A stretch of DNA of 64,000 nucleotides from Dokdonella sp. (lineage in GTDB: Bacteria > Pseudomonadota > Gammaproteobacteria > Xanthomonadales > Rhodanobacteraceae), in NCBI GenBank assembly GCA_016712865.1, contig JADJQH010000001.1, positions 62,001 through 126,000 of the forward strand, in the 5' to 3' direction. The position numbers and the translations under genes are program-made. The notes below the pieces were generated by a model. That model did no database searches and had not been told where the DNA came from. It saw only the letters and a list, made by a program, of their open reading frames with translations. Below are positions 1-9,900 of the stretch, in pieces. How positions within the stretch are numbered: position 1 is the first letter of the stretch; each line of letters opens with the position of its first letter.

Positions 1-453
1 CCGCATGATGCCTGGTTGCTCATTCGTGGCCTGCGCACGCTCGAAGTGCGCATGGAACGAGTGGCCGCGACTACCGGCAAGGTGCTCGCGTTCCTGCAGG
101 CTCACCCCCGCGTGCGTGGCGTGTTCCATCCACACGCGCAGGCCAATCCCCAGCTCAATCTCAGCGAGCGTCAATTGCGAGGCGCCAGTGGCCTGCTCAG
201 CATCGACCTCGATGTCGGCTCAGTCGTCGCGGTGGAGCGTTTTTGCAATGCGTTGAAGCGCTTTCTGATGACGGTTTCCTGGGGTGGATACGAATCGCTG
301 GCCTTTCCGGTGTGCGCGGTTTTTCCGGCGGATTCCCCGCTGCGCCCCGCAGGTGGCGTGCCACTCAGCCTGGTGCGCCTGTCGATCGGCCTGGAGGCAG
401 CGGATCTGCTCATCGCCGATCTTGCCCAGGCACTGGCCGGCATGGGCGAATAG
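1..453 (+). CDS. Cys/Met metabolism PLP-dependent enzyme, C-terminal part
   Basis: The reading frame is open from the first base, so the start lies outside the window. The visible 150 residues match the C-terminal domain of the cystathionine gamma-synthase/lyase family, PLP enzymes that act on sulfur amino acids. The stretch DAWLLIRGLRTLEVRMER near the window edge is the family's conserved region after the PLP lysine, and VSWGGYESLAFP and LVRLSIGLE are further family motifs. The PLP lysine is not in the window, so the exact reaction (synthase, beta-lyase or gamma-lyase) cannot be told. The FAD oxidoreductase gene follows on the same strand. Confidence 0.85.
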   Translation, partial: PHDAWLLIRGLRTLEVRMERVAATTGKVLAFLQAHPRVRGVFHPHAQANPQLNLSERQLRGASGLLSIDLDVGSVVAVERFCNALKRFLMTVSWGGYESLAFPVCAVFPADSPLRPAGGVPLSLVRLSIGLEAADLLIADLAQALAGMGE

Positions 454-540
454 ACGTGGGCCAGCGTTGTCCTCGCATTGGTGGCTTGCCACCGCTTGGC
501 AAGCGATCCCTCATTTCCTTTTCTCATCGCGGCTGACACG

Positions 541-1779
541 GTGTCGCTTTCGCGCCTGAGCGTTGCAGTCATCGGATTGGGCACGGCGGGCCAGGCCGCA
601 GCGGTTCTGCTTGCGCGCGATGGGCATCGCGTTGAGGTGTTCGAACAGGCCGCAGCACCCGGACCGGTTGGCGCGGGCTTGCTGCTGCAGCCGGTCGGTT
701 TGCAGGTCCTGTGGAAAATGGGCCTGCTCGATGAAGTCCTCAGGCATGGTCGGCGCATTGATCGGCTGTATGGCGATACACCGAAGGGCAAGGGTGTCCT
801 CGACATCCGCTACGCCCGGCTTGATCCGCGACTGTACGGCCTTGGCCTGCAACGTGGCGCGTTGTTTTCCATCCTTGCCTCGGTCATCGACCCTGCCACC
901 GTGCTTCACGCGGATTCCCGCGTCGTCGATGCGGATTCGGACAATGGGCGCGTGCGTGACGTGCATGGAAAGAGTCATGGCCCGTTTGACCTGATCGTGG
1001 TGGCTGACGGGTCGGCCTCGTCCCTGCGTTGCTTGACCGGGAATCCGCGCCTGGATCGACCGTATCCCTGGGGCGCCTTGTGGTGCCTGCTGGAGCAGGG
1101 TGACTGGGCATTCGGCGATGAGCTGCGCCAGCGCTATGTCGGCGCGCAGCGGATGATCGGCATGCTTCCGGTTGGAACAAGGCCGGGTGATGACGTGCCG
1201 CGCCTGAGTTTTTTCTGGAGTCTGCCCACGCGTGGGATGGATGGGTGGACGCAAGCGCCCTTCGCCGCCTGGCTCGACGAGGTGCGTGACTTGTGGCCGG
1301 AATCCGCGCCGAGGCTGTGCGGCCTGCGTGCGCATTCCGCGCTCAGCCGCGCCAGCTATCGGGATGCCATTCCGCGCGCGTGGCACAAGGGGCGCCTCGT
1401 CCTGCTGGGTGATGCTGCCCATGCGATGAGTCCGCAACTGGGCCAGGGTGTGAATATGGCGCTGCTGGATGCACTGGCCCTGCGTGACGCCTTGCGCGCG
1501 GGTCGATCCTTGCGTGACGCGCTGGAAAGTTATGCGCGCCAACGAAGCGCGCAGGTTTCCGCCTACCAGTTCTGGAGCCGCTGGCTGACTCCCTTATTCC
1601 AGTCGCACCAGCGCATTCCCGCCTGGGTGCGGGATCTCACCTTCCTGCAGATGGGTCGCCTGTGGGGCGCGCGCTCGTTGATGCTGCGTGTGCTCTCGGG
1701 CACGCAGCAGGGCATGTTCGGCACGCATGCGCTTGAACCGGAATTCCTTGATCGGAATTCGCCTGGACTTCCGGGATAG
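541..1779 (+). CDS. FAD-dependent monooxygenase (UbiH/PHBH-like)
   Basis: This 412-residue protein has the hallmarks of class A flavin monooxygenases. The dinucleotide-binding GLGTAG is at residues 12-17 and is followed by an acidic strand end (VEVFEQ). The FAD ribose-binding GD motif is in LLGDAAHAMSP around residue 291. I start at GTG 541, which puts the Rossmann strand right at the N-terminus. The frame extends to a TTG at 478, but the extra residues lack family character. The substrate is not evident; relatives hydroxylate aromatic rings or act in halogenation and ubiquinone synthesis. Its neighbours give no pathway context. Confidence 0.8.
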   Translation: MSLSRLSVAVIGLGTAGQAAAVLLARDGHRVEVFEQAAAPGPVGAGLLLQPVGLQVLWKMGLLDEVLRHGRRIDRLYGDTPKGKGVLDIRYARLDPRLYGLGLQRGALFSILASVIDPATVLHADSRVVDADSDNGRVRDVHGKSHGPFDLIVVADGSASSLRCLTGNPRLDRPYPWGALWCLLEQGDWAFGDELRQRYVGAQRMIGMLPVGTRPGDDVPRLSFFWSLPTRGMDGWTQAPFAAWLDEVRDLWPESAPRLCGLRAHSALSRASYRDAIPRAWHKGRLVLLGDAAHAMSPQLGQGVNMALLDALALRDALRAGRSLRDALESYARQRSAQVSAYQFWSRWLTPLFQSHQRIPAWVRDLTFLQMGRLWGARSLMLRVLSGTQQGMFGTHALEPEFLDRNSPGLPG

Positions 1780-1846
1780 GGAACGCTGATCAAGTGCCGC
1801 ACATCCTGACTGGATCGAATGATGAGTGTGTAGTGCCTCGATTCCG

Positions 1847-2069
1847 CTCATGGTTCGACAGGCCTGTCCTGAGCACAGTCGAAGGGCTCACCACGAACGG
1901 AGGGGGTGAGAGCCGTTCATGGTTCGACAAGCTCACCACGAACGGAGGGAGGTGAGCGCCGTTCATGGTTCGACAGGCCTGTCTTGAGCACAGTCGAAGG
2001 GCTCACCACGAACGGAATTTTTTGCTCAGAGCTGGTTGACCGGCAACCTAGAATCTCACCACGAACGGA
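1847..2069. repeat. Palindromic CCGTTC...GAACGG intergenic repeat cluster
   Basis: The 348-base gap between the monooxygenase and the aminotransferase holds no gene but several copies of one element. Two long copies (about 1847-1900 and 1961-2015) each run from TCATGGTTCGACA to CACCACGAACGG. One short copy (1917-1945) lacks the middle, and an end fragment lies at 2056-2069. Each unit can fold on itself because TTCGAC and GTCGAA, and GTTC and GAAC, pair. This repeat type is common between genes in Lysobacterales and Betaproteobacteria. Confidence 0.8.
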
Positions 2070-2127
2070 AGTCTCCTGCTCAGCGTTGTCTTAGACTTCA
2101 GGCTTGATCTCCGCCAGCGAGGTATCC

Positions 2128-3252
2128 ATGCCGTCATTCATTCCACCCGAGGTCTTGTTGCTGGGGCCAGGTCCGTCTCCGGTTCCGCAGCGCATCCTGG
2201 ATGCCTTGGCGAGGCCCACCATAGGGCATCTGGACCCCCGGTTTGTCGGCATGATGGATGATCTGAAGCGCTTGCTTCGGTATGCCTTCCAGACCGGCAA
2301 CGAGTTGACCATTCCGGTTTCGGCGCCGGGTTCGGCGGGCATGGAAACGGCGTTCGTCAATGTGATCGAGCCGGGCGACACGGTCATCGTCTGCCAGAAC
2401 GGCGTGTTCGGTGGACGCATGCGCGAGAACGTCGTGCGCATCGGTGCCATGCCCGTGATGGTGAACGATGCCTTCGGCACGCCGATTGATCTGGACAAGG
2501 TGCGTTCTGCGTTGAAGGCCAACCCGGGTGCCAGGGCGCTGGCTTTCGTGCACGCGGAAACATCCACGGGTGTCGAATCCGATGCTGCCGAATTGTGTCG
2601 ACTTGCGCAGGAGCACGGTGCCCTGAGCATCGTCGATGCCGTCACCAGTCTCGGCGGCATTCCGGTATGTGCGGATGCCTGGGGCGCCGATGCCATCTAC
2701 TCGGGTTCGCAAAAGTGCCTGTCCGCGCCACCTGGACTGTCACCGGCCACCTTCAGTGCGCGCGCCATGGAGCGGGTCAGAGCGCGTCGTTCGCCGGTGC
2801 AGAGCTGGTTCCTCGATCTCGGTCTGGTGATGAACTATTGGCAGGGAGCGGGTGGGCGTGCCTACCATCACACCGCGCCGATCAACATGTTGTATGCCTT
2901 GCATGAAGCCTTGCTCATGCTTGAATCGGAAGGCTTGGAGGCAGCCTTTGCCCGGCACCGGGCCAATCACGAGCGATTCCGCGATGGCTTGCAGGCCATG
3001 GGTATGGAACTGCTGGTCGCGGAAAATTGCCGTCTTCCGCAACTGAACGCCGTGAAGGTGCCGGAGGGTGTCGATGAGGCGGCTGTGCGCAAGCGTTTGC
3101 TAGCCGATTTCAGCATCGAGATTGGCGCGGGCCTCGGCGAACTGGCCGGCAAGATCTGGCGCATCGGGCTGATGGGGGCGGGCAGCAATCCCGAGAGCGT
3201 GGACCGGGTCCTGGCTGCACTTGGCGCCTGCCTTGATCGCAAGGCACCGTGA
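2128..3252 (+). CDS. Class V aminotransferase (alanine-glyoxylate / serine-pyruvate type)
   Basis: This 374-residue PLP enzyme begins FIPPEVLLLGPGPSPVPQRIL, the typical N-terminus of alanine-glyoxylate aminotransferases. The PLP lysine is K196 in YSGSQKCLSAPPG. PVSAPGSAGMETAF and ETSTGVESD are further family motifs that contact cofactor and substrate. The expected reaction moves an amino group from alanine or serine to glyoxylate or pyruvate in the cytoplasm. I chose ATG 2128 over the in-frame TTG 2104 because homology starts there. It stands alone downstream of a repeat cluster, so its pathway (photorespiration-like glyoxylate removal or serine catabolism) is not shown by context. Confidence 0.88.
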   Translation: MPSFIPPEVLLLGPGPSPVPQRILDALARPTIGHLDPRFVGMMDDLKRLLRYAFQTGNELTIPVSAPGSAGMETAFVNVIEPGDTVIVCQNGVFGGRMRENVVRIGAMPVMVNDAFGTPIDLDKVRSALKANPGARALAFVHAETSTGVESDAAELCRLAQEHGALSIVDAVTSLGGIPVCADAWGADAIYSGSQKCLSAPPGLSPATFSARAMERVRARRSPVQSWFLDLGLVMNYWQGAGGRAYHHTAPINMLYALHEALLMLESEGLEAAFARHRANHERFRDGLQAMGMELLVAENCRLPQLNAVKVPEGVDEAAVRKRLLADFSIEIGAGLGELAGKIWRIGLMGAGSNPESVDRVLAALGACLDRKAP

Positions 3253-3486
3253 ATGAACTTCTGCCCTGCGCATGCGGGCAGATGCTTCACGCGGGTATTC
3301 TGGCACCGTTCAATCCACCGGCGAGGAATGGCTTGAAACAGGATGGGTCTTGGCCCGTGATTGTCCCTTTGTGGCATTTCCTGACTCCTCGCCACCTCGC
3401 CGCCGCCGGTTGGGGCAAGAAACGATTGGCCCAGGTCTTGCAAAGGTTCAGGGAACAAACCTGAAACCTTGATTTGCGGAGGCCAC
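3253..3486. other. Intergenic region, no supported gene
   Basis: These 234 bases lie between the aminotransferase and the FimX-like gene. A 71-codon frame is open across part of it but shows no family features. A short inverted repeat (CTGCCC/GGGCAG near 3260-3281) could fold but has no T-run after it. A good ribosome binding site, GGAGG, sits at 3478-3482 just before the next gene. Confidence 0.5.
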
Positions 3487-5082
3487 ATGGATGCCACCAG
3501 TGCCCGGATCGCGGAAGCGGACGAAGCTGTCGTCGTTCCGATCAGGCCCGTAACGGACGTACGGCAACGCAATGCCATCATGTTGTTGCCACCGGGCATG
3601 CGCATGCCGGAAGGCTGGCAGGAGGCCTGGGTCAAGGCGGGTTGGAATCTGGTCAGTTGTGCGGGCCCCGAGCAGATCCCGGCAGCCTTGCATGGCCCGG
3701 GCAACGCGGCGCTCATTACCTCGCCGTGGGCGGAAGTGGGAAAACCGGCCCTGCGCGGGACGGTTGCACGCGGCCTCAAGGTCATCACCCAAAGCGCGCA
3801 ACTGAACGCAAAAACCTTGCCGAAGGCGGCGGCTTCCGGATTGCTGCGTCGCGCGGAATTCCTCGAACTGCTGGAACGGGCCGAGTCCGATTCCGCCGAG
3901 TCAAACCGCGTGCTGATCTCGATCCACGTTGATCAGTCCGCACGTTTCACCACCCAGATGCGTCAGACCGTATTGTTTGATCTGGAGGAACGGGTCATGC
4001 AGCGCATCTGCGCCCAGCTTCGGCCCGAGGACGCGGCAACGATCTGGCTGGAACTTGGATTCGGCGTGCTGGTTGAGCGCAGCAGCTGCGATGAAGTGGC
4101 CATGCTGGCCGAACGCATCCGCATGTCGCTGTCGGAATCACCGTTCGAGGTCGATGGCGAATCCCTTTGCCTGACAGTCTCCATCGGTGTTGCGCTTTTG
4201 CCCGCGACTGAAGCCGGTGAAGGCGGACAGGCCTGGTTCGCCTCGGCATGTGCCGCACAGGCCATTGCCAGCCGTCACGGTGGAAACCAGGTTGCCGGCC
4301 TGCTCAGTCGTGCCTATGCGCCCATGTCGGCCGAGCGTGTGTTGATCCTGCGCGAATGGGCGCAGGAAGCAAAGTCCTGCAACAATATCGTGCTCGAGTA
4401 CCAGCCGATGATGCCCATGAAGGAATCCTCCGGCGAGTTGTACTCGGTACAGGCCAAGTTGCGTGATCCCCGCGCGCCATTGGCCGGAGTGGGTCGCGCC
4501 GAGTACCTGCGCATCGCCAGGGAAGCCGGAGCGATGGTGATGATTGATCGCACCTGCCTGTTCCACGCCCTGGAAATGTTGCAGCAGGAACACGAGCGCG
4601 GACGCAAGACCGAGCTGGTCGTGCCAATCGAAATGGAAACCCTCAATGGATCCGCATGGCGCTGGTTGCAGAACGAGTTGCGCCGTCGTGGCCATCTGGC
4701 CGCACGCCTGATCCTGGAGCTGGAAGGGAATTCCGGCCTGATGAGCAAGGACAGCGTTGCCCGCATCATCCGGCTGCGCAGGCATGGCGTTCGCGTGGCC
4801 GTTGCCGATGCCAGCGGCGACCTCGGCCAGGTCTGGTTGTGGGCGAGAATGCCCCTGGATTTCCTGCGCCTGCCGTATGCAGCGGTTCGCCGCTACGCGA
4901 GTCCGGAGTATCGCAGGGCGTTGCGTTCCTGGCAGTCGAAGGGGCGCCAGCAGATCATTGATTGCGTGGACGATACGGCGGCTGTTTCACACCTGGCCGC
5001 ATTCGATATCGATCACCTGATCGGGGATGCCCTGGTGGCATCCGGGCCGCGCCTCGACTACGAGTTCGCGCCGCCGGCCTGA
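3487..5082 (+). CDS. FimX-like protein with degenerate GGDEF and EAL domains
   Basis: This 531-residue protein has three parts. An N-terminal ~110 residues may be a decayed receiver domain. A GGDEF-fold domain spans about 130-280, and an EAL-fold domain spans about 300-520. Both catalytic motifs are lost: the GGDEF position reads LGFGV, the EAL signature reads QAKLR, the DDFG metal loop reads DASG and the KxD motif reads RLP. It is therefore unlikely to make or break cyclic di-GMP, but could still bind it as an effector. FimX, which steers type IV pili in Pseudomonas and Xanthomonas, is the closest known plan. The start follows GGAGG at 3478. Its 3' end overlaps the convergent MATE gene by 25 bases. 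Confidence 0.75.
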   Translation: MDATSARIAEADEAVVVPIRPVTDVRQRNAIMLLPPGMRMPEGWQEAWVKAGWNLVSCAGPEQIPAALHGPGNAALITSPWAEVGKPALRGTVARGLKVITQSAQLNAKTLPKAAASGLLRRAEFLELLERAESDSAESNRVLISIHVDQSARFTTQMRQTVLFDLEERVMQRICAQLRPEDAATIWLELGFGVLVERSSCDEVAMLAERIRMSLSESPFEVDGESLCLTVSIGVALLPATEAGEGGQAWFASACAAQAIASRHGGNQVAGLLSRAYAPMSAERVLILREWAQEAKSCNNIVLEYQPMMPMKESSGELYSVQAKLRDPRAPLAGVGRAEYLRIAREAGAMVMIDRTCLFHALEMLQQEHERGRKTELVVPIEMETLNGSAWRWLQNELRRRGHLAARLILELEGNSGLMSKDSVARIIRLRRHGVRVAVADASGDLGQVWLWARMPLDFLRLPYAAVRRYASPEYRRALRSWQSKGRQQIIDCVDDTAAVSHLAAFDIDHLIGDALVASGPRLDYEFAPPA

Positions 5083-6419
5083 AGCGGTGCGAGGCGGATT
5101 CTCAACTGGCCGCGCAGCAGGAAAAAGCTGATCACAGCCTGCAAGGCAACCGTGGCCACCGAGAGGTACCACACCTGTTCGATTCGGAAGTCGGCCTGCC
5201 GGGACAGCCACAACACTGGCAAGGCAAAGGTCAGCAGACGAATGGCCGTGCTGAGCAAGGCGGGCCAGGTGTTGCCAAGGGCCTGGAACATGCCCGAGCA
5301 GGTGAAGATGATTCCCTGGGCGACGAAGTTGAGCGAAATGAGTTGCAGGAACACCGTGCCCACGGCAATCACCTCTGCTTCATCCGTGAACCGGGAAATC
5401 ATCCAGGCGGGTTGCCAGTGGCAGAGCAGGGTGAGCAGGAACATGACCGCGCTGCTCATCAAGGCGGCTACACGGAATGTTTCACGAACCCTTTGCGGAT
5501 TCCGCGCGCCGAAATTCTGACCCGCAATGGCGGGGGTTGCAAAAGCAATGGCCATGGCGGGAAGGAAGATGGCCTGCATGACCCTGCCGCCGATACCGAA
5601 GCCGGCCTGGGCTGCGGCACCGAATGGAGCGATGACGGAATAGATGACCGCCATGAAGACAAACATCAGGGCAAATTCGGCTCCTGCCGGAAAGCCAATC
5701 GCCAGCATGCGTTTCCAGGTCTCGATTCGCGGCCGCAATTGACTGGCACGGAATGAAACGTAATGTTCCATGCGCACGAAATACACCCACATCATCACCA
5801 CGCCAGCAGCAACCGAGAGCGAACTTGCCAAGCCTGCGCCGGCCACGCCGAGTGCGTAGCCGGTTCCCCAGCCGGCGATCAGCACCGGAGCGAGCACGAT
5901 GTTGATCAGCAGGGTCAGCACCTGCACGACCATGGTGGGTTTCACGATGCCGGTTCCACGCAAGGCCGATCCCATCGCCACCAGCGCAAACTGCAGGGCG
6001 AGACCCGGCAGGTACCAATGCAAGTAGGTGAGACCTTCACGGGTGGTGGCGGCGTCGGCCCCCACCGATGCCAGATAGGCTCCGCCCAGGCCATATCCAC
6101 CGATCAGGGTGATGCCAAGGCAGATGAAGGAAAGCAGCAGGGACTGGTTGAACAGCAGGTTGGCGTCGTCCTGATCCTTGCGCCCCACGGCATGCGAGAT
6201 CAGCGCCACGGTTCCCACGCCCAGCATCTGGGTCAGGCCAAGGACGATGTACATGACCGTGCCACCGAGACTGACACCGGCAACGGCCGCATCGCCCAAG
6301 CGTGCGACAAAGTAGAGATCCACGAGGAAATACAGGGTCTGGATCAGCATGCCGATGGCCATCGGCGCGGCCATCTGGATGACATGCGTTGGAATTGAAC
6401 CTGTCGTCAGGTCTTTCAT
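5058..6419 (-). CDS. MATE family multidrug/Na+ antiporter
   Basis: This 453-residue inner-membrane protein has about twelve hydrophobic segments in two related halves. Family stretches include LIQTLYFLVDLYFVARLGDAAVAGVS near the N-terminus and GIGGRVMQAIFLPAMAIAFA plus QNFGA in the second half. MATE proteins expel cationic drugs or metabolites in exchange for Na+ or H+. I start at the ATG at 6419 (MKDLTTG), where homology begins; the open frame runs further upstream to 6560. The gene converges on the FimX-like gene and overlaps its end. The substrate cannot be predicted. Confidence 0.88.
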   Translation of the reverse strand: MKDLTTGSIPTHVIQMAAPMAIGMLIQTLYFLVDLYFVARLGDAAVAGVSLGGTVMYIVLGLTQMLGVGTVALISHAVGRKDQDDANLLFNQSLLLSFICLGITLIGGYGLGGAYLASVGADAATTREGLTYLHWYLPGLALQFALVAMGSALRGTGIVKPTMVVQVLTLLINIVLAPVLIAGWGTGYALGVAGAGLASSLSVAAGVVMMWVYFVRMEHYVSFRASQLRPRIETWKRMLAIGFPAGAEFALMFVFMAVIYSVIAPFGAAAQAGFGIGGRVMQAIFLPAMAIAFATPAIAGQNFGARNPQRVRETFRVAALMSSAVMFLLTLLCHWQPAWMISRFTDEAEVIAVGTVFLQLISLNFVAQGIIFTCSGMFQALGNTWPALLSTAIRLLTFALPVLWLSRQADFRIEQVWYLSVATVALQAVISFFLLRGQLRIRLAPLQAGGANS

Positions 6420-6553
6420 CGGTACTGGCCTCGTGCAACGGCATGCCCGGGATGGCGAGCGGAAAGGGCGCGGCAGCATACTCCATAGCGCAGCGCGCCT
6501 TTGCCTACGGCACCGCGCTATGCTTTGCCGCATGTGGGTCGTGGGAGAGTGGC

Positions 6554-6820
6554 ATGGCAACCGGATGGGCGGGTGATGGCGCGGTGCAGGATCAGATTGA
6601 TGCCACCATCAAGGACGGCATACGTCGCGCGCGTACGCAACTGCGCAAGGGCCCGGGCTTGAAGCGTTGCGCAGAGTGCGATGCACCGATTCCCGCAGCA
6701 CGACGCAAGGCCGTGCCCGGCGTGCGCCATTGCGTCGCCTGCCAGGAAACCCTTGATCGCGAACAGGCTCAAGTCGGCGGCATGAATCGGCGCGCCAGCA
6801 AGGACAGCCTGCTGCGCTGA
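6554..6820 (+). CDS. DksA/TraR-type C4 zinc-finger protein (short, YbiI-like)
   Basis: This 88-residue protein carries a C4 zinc finger with cysteines at 39, 42, 60 and 63 (C-x2-C-x17-C-x2-C), as in DksA and TraR. It lacks the long coiled coil of full-size DksA. Such short relatives may bind in the secondary channel of RNA polymerase, but the function of the YbiI group is not established. The start ATG follows GGAG at 6543-6546. It stands alone, divergent from the MATE gene. Confidence 0.82.
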   Translation: MATGWAGDGAVQDQIDATIKDGIRRARTQLRKGPGLKRCAECDAPIPAARRKAVPGVRHCVACQETLDREQAQVGGMNRRASKDSLLR

Positions 6821-6886
6821 GCGTACGCGAGAATTCGTACGCAGGCCCGTGTCATCCAGGCTCGTGCGCAACAGGACCCATCATTG

Positions 6887-6918
6887 AAAAAGCAAGCGGC
6901 CCGGTTGCCCGGGCCGCT
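6887..6918 (-). terminator. Rho-independent terminator of the PKD-protein gene
   Basis: A perfect 10-bp GC-rich stem (arms 6895-6904 and 6909-6918, 4-base loop) lies 32 bases past the stop of the minus-strand secreted protein gene. On the minus strand it is followed by GCTTTTTC. This is a classic intrinsic terminator. Confidence 0.8.
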
Positions 6919-6949
6919 GTCTGTGCCACTCTGAATGAGAGTTGGCGGG

Positions 6950-9900
6950 TTACGGCGTGTAGCTGGTCGTCAGGGTCACCCCGGAGAAGGTGGCGTAAGC
7001 ACGCAGGCGCACGTAATAGGTTCCTGCCGTCGGCGCCGTGAACGAACAGGTTTCCGTGTTGCCGGAGGTGTACGGGCGACACAGGTAACTGCTCGTGGTC
7101 GGCGCCGCGCCCAATCGAACGTAGAGGTCCGCGTCACCCGTGCCTCCTGAAATGTTGAAGCTGAGGTTGGTTGCCCCGGCTGGAACCACGAGGGTGTAGG
7201 TCGAGGTCCAGTTGTTGCGGCTTGCGGACAGGCCACTCACGCTGGATCCGTTGCACAACACGGTTCCCGATGGCACGCAACTGCTGCTGGATACCGTCAC
7301 CGCTTTGGTCACCGAATCGGTGGCGCCATCGTCATCAGTCACCGTCAGGCTGACATTGTAGGTGCCGGCCGAAGCATAGGCATGGCTGGGGTTGGTGGCG
7401 GTGGAGGTGCTGCCGTCGCCGAAATTCCAGGCGCGCGAGACGATGCTGCCGTCACTGTCCGTGGAGGTGTCGGTGAAGTTCGCCGTCAGGCCACTGCTGG
7501 TGGAGCTGAAATCCGCGTTCGGTGCGACATTGCCGACCAGGCTGTAGCTTCCGGTCAGCGAGACTCCGGAGAAGGTGCTGTAGGCCTTGACGCGCACGTA
7601 GTAAGTGCCGGCCTGTGCAGTGGCAATCGGACAGGATTCGCTGTTGCCGCTCGCGTACGGGCGGCAGTCGTACACGGTGTCGGTGGGTGCGCTGCCGAAG
7701 CGCACGTACAGGTCCGCATCGCCCGTGCCGCCGGACATGTTGAATGTCAGTCCGCTCGCGCCAGCAGGAACCTGCATTGTGTAATTGAGCGAATTGCCAA
7801 CCGTTGCGGCAAGTCCGCTCACGGTGACGCCGTTCTGCAGCACGTTGCCGCTGTCAGCGACGGTGACTGTCTGCGTTTCGCTGTCGGTAGCCCCGCCGTT
7901 GTCGGTGACCGTCAGGGTGACACTGTAGCTGCCTGCGCTGGCGTAGGTGTGGCTGGGATTGGTCGCCGTCGAACTGCCGCCATCGCCGAAGTTCCACGAG
8001 CGCGATGCAATCGTGCCGTCGCTGTCGGAGGAGCTGTCCGTGAAGTTGGCGGTCAGTCCGCTGCTTGTGAACCCGAAACCGGCGGTCGGCGGATTGTTGG
8101 TCGCGGCGGTACCAGTGAAGTTCTGGCCACTGACGTTCGCACCGCTGACGCTGACGCTGCGGCTGGTTGGCGAGAAGCTGTATCCGCTCAGGCTAGGAGT
8201 CAGGGTGTAGTTGCCATTGGCAAGGCTGGCGAGCGTGTAGGCACCGCTGGAATTGGTCGTGGTGCTGACAGTTCCGGTGCTCACGGTCACGCCGGAAATG
8301 CCGACGCCGGTGCTGGTGGACACAGTTCCGGAGATGGACCAGGTGCTTGGGGCGGTGCCGCAGTCACTGAACTTGAAATCCTGAATGCGGGTGTTCCAGC
8401 TGCCCGAAGGGCGGTACATACCCACCATCCAGAACGTGCAGTCGTCGCTCGGGTCCACCGCCATCTGGTAGTAGTCGCCCCAGCGGCCGGAGGTTTCCGC
8501 CGCACTGCCGTTGACCACCATGTTTTCGCCCAGGGTCATCACTCCGGCGGCATCCGAGGCCATGCGCCCGGTGTAGCCGAGGCTGGCATACGCGGTGGGC
8601 GAGGTGGTGCGGGTCTTGTTGAAGCCCAGTGCGATGTTGCCCTTGTTGTCGGTGGCAATGGTGCCCAGCAGATGGTGGGTGCTGCTGTCTCCCGGGCTGT
8701 AGGTGCCTTCCTGTTGCAAGGTCCAGTTGCCACTGCCGATGCGGCGCAACTCGAACCAGCGGATGCCAGCGTCAACCACGGTTCCCGAGCGTGCCGCATT
8801 TTGATTGGTGGCGAACTGGCCTACGATGGATTCGTGACTGCCCAGGTTGCGATAAACCAGCGAATTGAGGATCACTTCGCGGATCGGATCCAGACGGGAA
8901 GTGGAGCCGGGCTGCGGCACCGTGGCAAAGGTTGAGTAGTCACGGAACCAGCTGTTGAATTCCGTGATGGCTATGTCGGGCTGGGCGGTGATGGCGCTGT
9001 TTGCCGGCGTGTTCCAGTCCACGTTGATCGTGTAGATGTCGATGAAATCCTGCGAGGTGTTGGCGGACCCACCTGCATGCGCTTCGTCGTCGTTGTGGCG
9101 GACCAGGACTTGCCGGGTTGACGCTGGCGGCGCGTGTGCGCTGTCGCCCATGAAGGTGGCCGGGGTCAGTGCCTGGAAGCCATAGCCGGCAAGGGCAGGA
9201 ACCGTCGCGAAGCGTTGTTGGGCACGAGCGGTTGCACCGTTGAGCATGTTGGCGCGGTCATATGCATAGACCGCCACATTGCTGCCGCCCTCGTTGTCGG
9301 TACAAACATACGCATTGTTCCACACACCACAATGCGGATAGTCGTTCAGCGCGGGCGTGGAGAAGCCGTAGAACCACCAGCCGCCGGATACCGGATTCTC
9401 GGTTTTTGAAACGTAGATGCACATCTTGGCGGCTGACGAGGTGCCGCCCATTTCCAGCAGGAACCAACGGTTGGCAAGACGATCGAACAGGATGATCGGA
9501 TCACTGACCGAAGTCCGACAGCCATCCCCGGCCGGAGCCAGCGAGGAGAACGTGGTCGGGCCGGCCAGTTTGGTGCCGGTCTTGTCGTAAATCGTGAAGG
9601 AAGTGCCGCTGCTTCCGTTGACGCCGTACATGATGTGGTTGGCACTGACATCGACTACGGGATCACCCGGGGAGACACCGGTGGATGCGTTGTTGATGCT
9701 GACCCGAGACTGCGGCAGGCCGCGGCGCAGTTGGCCGACCACGCTGTCGTCCCACATTCTCTGCAATTCGGGCAGGCGATCCGGAGCGGCTTCGATCCAG
9801 GCGGGCAGGGCGGCGTCTGGACGGTTGGGAGCGAAGAATTGACGCTTGTGTGCCTCCTTGATCGGCATGCCGGGTTTCCAGGCCGCCGTGACCGGAAGGT

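Noticed and set aside
478-540. Upstream TTG start for the FAD monooxygenase
   Set aside because: The 21 added residues do not resemble the family, and the Rossmann strand starts right after GTG 541.
3249-3464. Plus-strand 71-codon frame after the aminotransferase
   Set aside because: No ribosome site and no family features; composition like non-coding neighbours.
7382-8935. Open frame of 517 codons on the plus strand
   Set aside because: It lies fully antisense to the PKD/PPC protein gene; long antisense frames are common in this high-GC sequence and it shows no family motifs.
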